Shown: positions 63,073-64,000 of the stretch, piece by piece
Position numbering within the stretch: the first letter of the stretch is position 1
Layout: each line of letters begins with the position of its first letter
Assembly: GCF_000708715.2 (NCBI RefSeq)
Contig: NZ_JENB01000001.1
Location: forward strand, 124,001-188,000
Origin: Pseudomonas putida W15Oct28
GTDB lineage: Bacteria > Pseudomonadota > Gammaproteobacteria > Pseudomonadales > Pseudomonadaceae
DNA length: 64,000 nt
Direction of reading: 5' to 3'
Notes under the pieces: generated by a model
Seen by the model: only the letters and a program-made list of their open reading frames with translations
Told to the model about the DNA's origin: nothing
Databases searched by the model: none
Made by a program: the position numbers and the translations under genes

Positions 63073-63151
63073 ACCGGCCTCTTCGCGGGCTCGCCCGCTC
63101 CCACAGGTATTGCGCCTCTGTGGGAGCGGGCAAGCCCGCGAAGAGGCCGGT
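63073..63151. repeat. Inverted REP pair, 34-base arms with one mismatch
   Basis: The left arm 63073-63106 (ACCGGCCTCTTCGCGGGC...) and right arm 63118-63151 are reverse complements except for one base. This is the standard P. putida REP doublet, in the gap between pobR and liuR, where it could end pobR transcription. Confidence 0.9.
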
Positions 63152-63237
63152 AAAAGCAGCACACAGTTTCAGCCCTTGCTTGACGTATACGTAAACCTGC
63201 CTTCAGGATAACCGCATACCCCACGCCGAGCCCCAGC

Positions 63238-63636
63238 ATGAGCACCCAGACCTACAGCATCTCCGACCTGTCCCGCGAGCTGGACATCACCACCCGCGCC
63301 ATCCGTTTCTACGAGGAGCAGGGCCTGCTGAGCCCCGAACGCCGAGGCCTGGAACGTATCTACACAGCGCGCGACAAGGTCAGCCTGAAGCTCATCCTGC
63401 GCGGCAAGCGCATCGGCTTTTCGCTGGCCGAGTGCCGCGAGCTGATCGAACTGTACGACCCCACCAGCGGCAACCTCAAGCAGCTCAACAGCATGCTGGC
63501 GAAAATTGCCGAGCGGCGTGCCCAGCTGGAACAGCAGATGCTCGACATCCACCAGATGCAACTGGAACTGGACACCGCCCAGGAGCGCTGTGAACAAGCC
63601 CTGGCCGCCACCCTGAACAACAAAGACAACCGCTGA
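63238..63636 (+). CDS. liuR: MerR-family regulator LiuR-like
   Basis: A 132-residue regulator. The N-terminal helix-turn-helix reads [26 protein letters not shown], followed by the long dimerisation helix to the C-terminus. There is no cysteine metal site, so it belongs to the acyl-CoA/amino-acid catabolism branch of MerR proteins. LiuR-type regulators control leucine and isovalerate degradation genes, and the next gene (20 bases on) is HMG-CoA lyase of that pathway. Confidence 0.88.
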   Translation: MSTQTYSISDLSRELDITTRAIRFYEEQGLLSPERRGLERIYTARDKVSLKLILRGKRIGFSLAECRELIELYDPTSGNLKQLNSMLAKIAERRAQLEQQMLDIHQMQLELDTAQERCEQALAATLNNKDNR

Positions 63637-63655
63637 ACGCCACAGGAAACCCGCC

Positions 63656-64000
63656 ATGCCCTTGCCCAAAGAAGTCCGTCTGGTCGAAGTAGGCCCCCGC
63701 GACGGTTTGCAGAACGAAGCCCAGCCCATCAGCGTTGCCGACAAGGTGCGCCTGGTGGACGACCTCACCGAGGCAGGCCTGGCCTATATCGAGGTGGGCA
63801 GTTTCGTCTCGCCCAAGTGGGTGCCTCAGATGGCCGGTTCCGCCGAGGTGTTCGCCGGTATCCAGCAACGCCCCGGTGTGACGTATGCGGCGCTGGCGCC
63901 AAACCTGCGCGGCTTCGAGGACGCCCTGGCTGCCGGGGTGAAGGAAGTGGCGGTGTTTGCAGCTGCTTCTGAAGCGTTCTCGCAGCGCAACATCAACTGC
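63656..64000 (+). CDS. mvaB: Hydroxymethylglutaryl-CoA lyase, N-terminal part
   Basis: The gene runs off the window after 115 codons. The start [18 protein letters not shown] is the conserved active-site opening of HMG-CoA lyase (arginine and aspartate of R-D for CoA and metal), and [15 protein letters not shown] follows. The enzyme splits HMG-CoA to acetoacetate and acetyl-CoA at the end of leucine catabolism (liuE in other naming). It is co-transcribed with the MerR gene, AGGAAA lying before the ATG. Confidence 0.93.
   Translation, partial: MPLPKEVRLVEVGPRDGLQNEAQPISVADKVRLVDDLTEAGLAYIEVGSFVSPKWVPQMAGSAEVFAGIQQRPGVTYAALAPNLRGFEDALAAGVKEVAVFAAASEAFSQRNINC

Overview
The window comes from a fluorescent Pseudomonas of the P. 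putida group. This is inferred from gene content and order: an AruH/AruI/AruR/AruS arginine transaminase locus with a periplasmic broad-specificity racemase, ornithine cyclodeaminase followed by CtlX, pobA with an AraC-type pobR, and a MerR (LiuR-like) regulator before HMG-CoA lyase. It also carries many copies of the GTAGGAGCGGCCTTGTGTCG-type intergenic repeat. Coding is dense and GC-rich except in the toxin/immunity islands. No tRNA, rRNA, CRISPR array or transposase was seen.

Layout. 0-4.5 kb: end of a MetN-type ATPase, a tandem universal stress protein with an ANR/FNR-like box upstream, a RutR-like TetR regulator, a small P-loop protein lacking the usual Walker A lysine, and an MFS exporter. 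4.6-15 kb: an eight-gene leftward operon (enoyl-CoA hydratase, acyl-CoA dehydrogenase, ADP-forming-type acyl-CoA synthetase, AruI, Alr/Bsr racemase, AruH, aldehyde dehydrogenase, quinone reductase). It should take D- or L-arginine through 2-ketoarginine to 4-guanidinobutyrate and probably on to a CoA ester. 15-22.3 kb: its permease, the AruS hybrid kinase, a periplasmic solute-binding protein and AruR, with the last three translationally coupled, then a TetR regulator divergent from a crotonase. 22.5-26.7 kb: a MacB-like ABC ATPase / FtsX permease / AttH-type lipoprotein operon.

27-39 kb: part of a type VI secretion locus (tssG, an FHA protein, tssJ, tssM in opposite orientation, tssF, tssL, vgrG). 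No hcp, tssA, tssB, tssC, tssE, tssH or tssK gene lies in the window. 39-51.7 kb: a VgrG-linked rhs gene, split by an in-frame TAG at the junction of a 99-bp tandem duplication, followed by its toxin tip and immunity gene. Behind it lies an array of collapsed, frameshifted rhs fragments that carry at least two further toxin tips, their immunity genes, an orphan gene pair and a roughly 740-bp direct repeat. This array is the most unusual part of the window. It reads as a reservoir of displaced Rhs tips built and eroded by recombination between YD repeats.

51.8-64 kb: a START-domain protein, a CycA-like permease, an Lrp regulator divergent from ocd-ctlX (citrulline to ornithine to proline), a LysR regulator, a gamma-glutamyltransferase, an ankyrin-repeat periplasmic protein, pobA/pobR for 4-hydroxybenzoate, and liuR with the start of the HMG-CoA lyase gene. 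Where a start codon was chosen over a longer open frame, the reason is given in the entry. All identifications are from reading the sequence; no database search was run.
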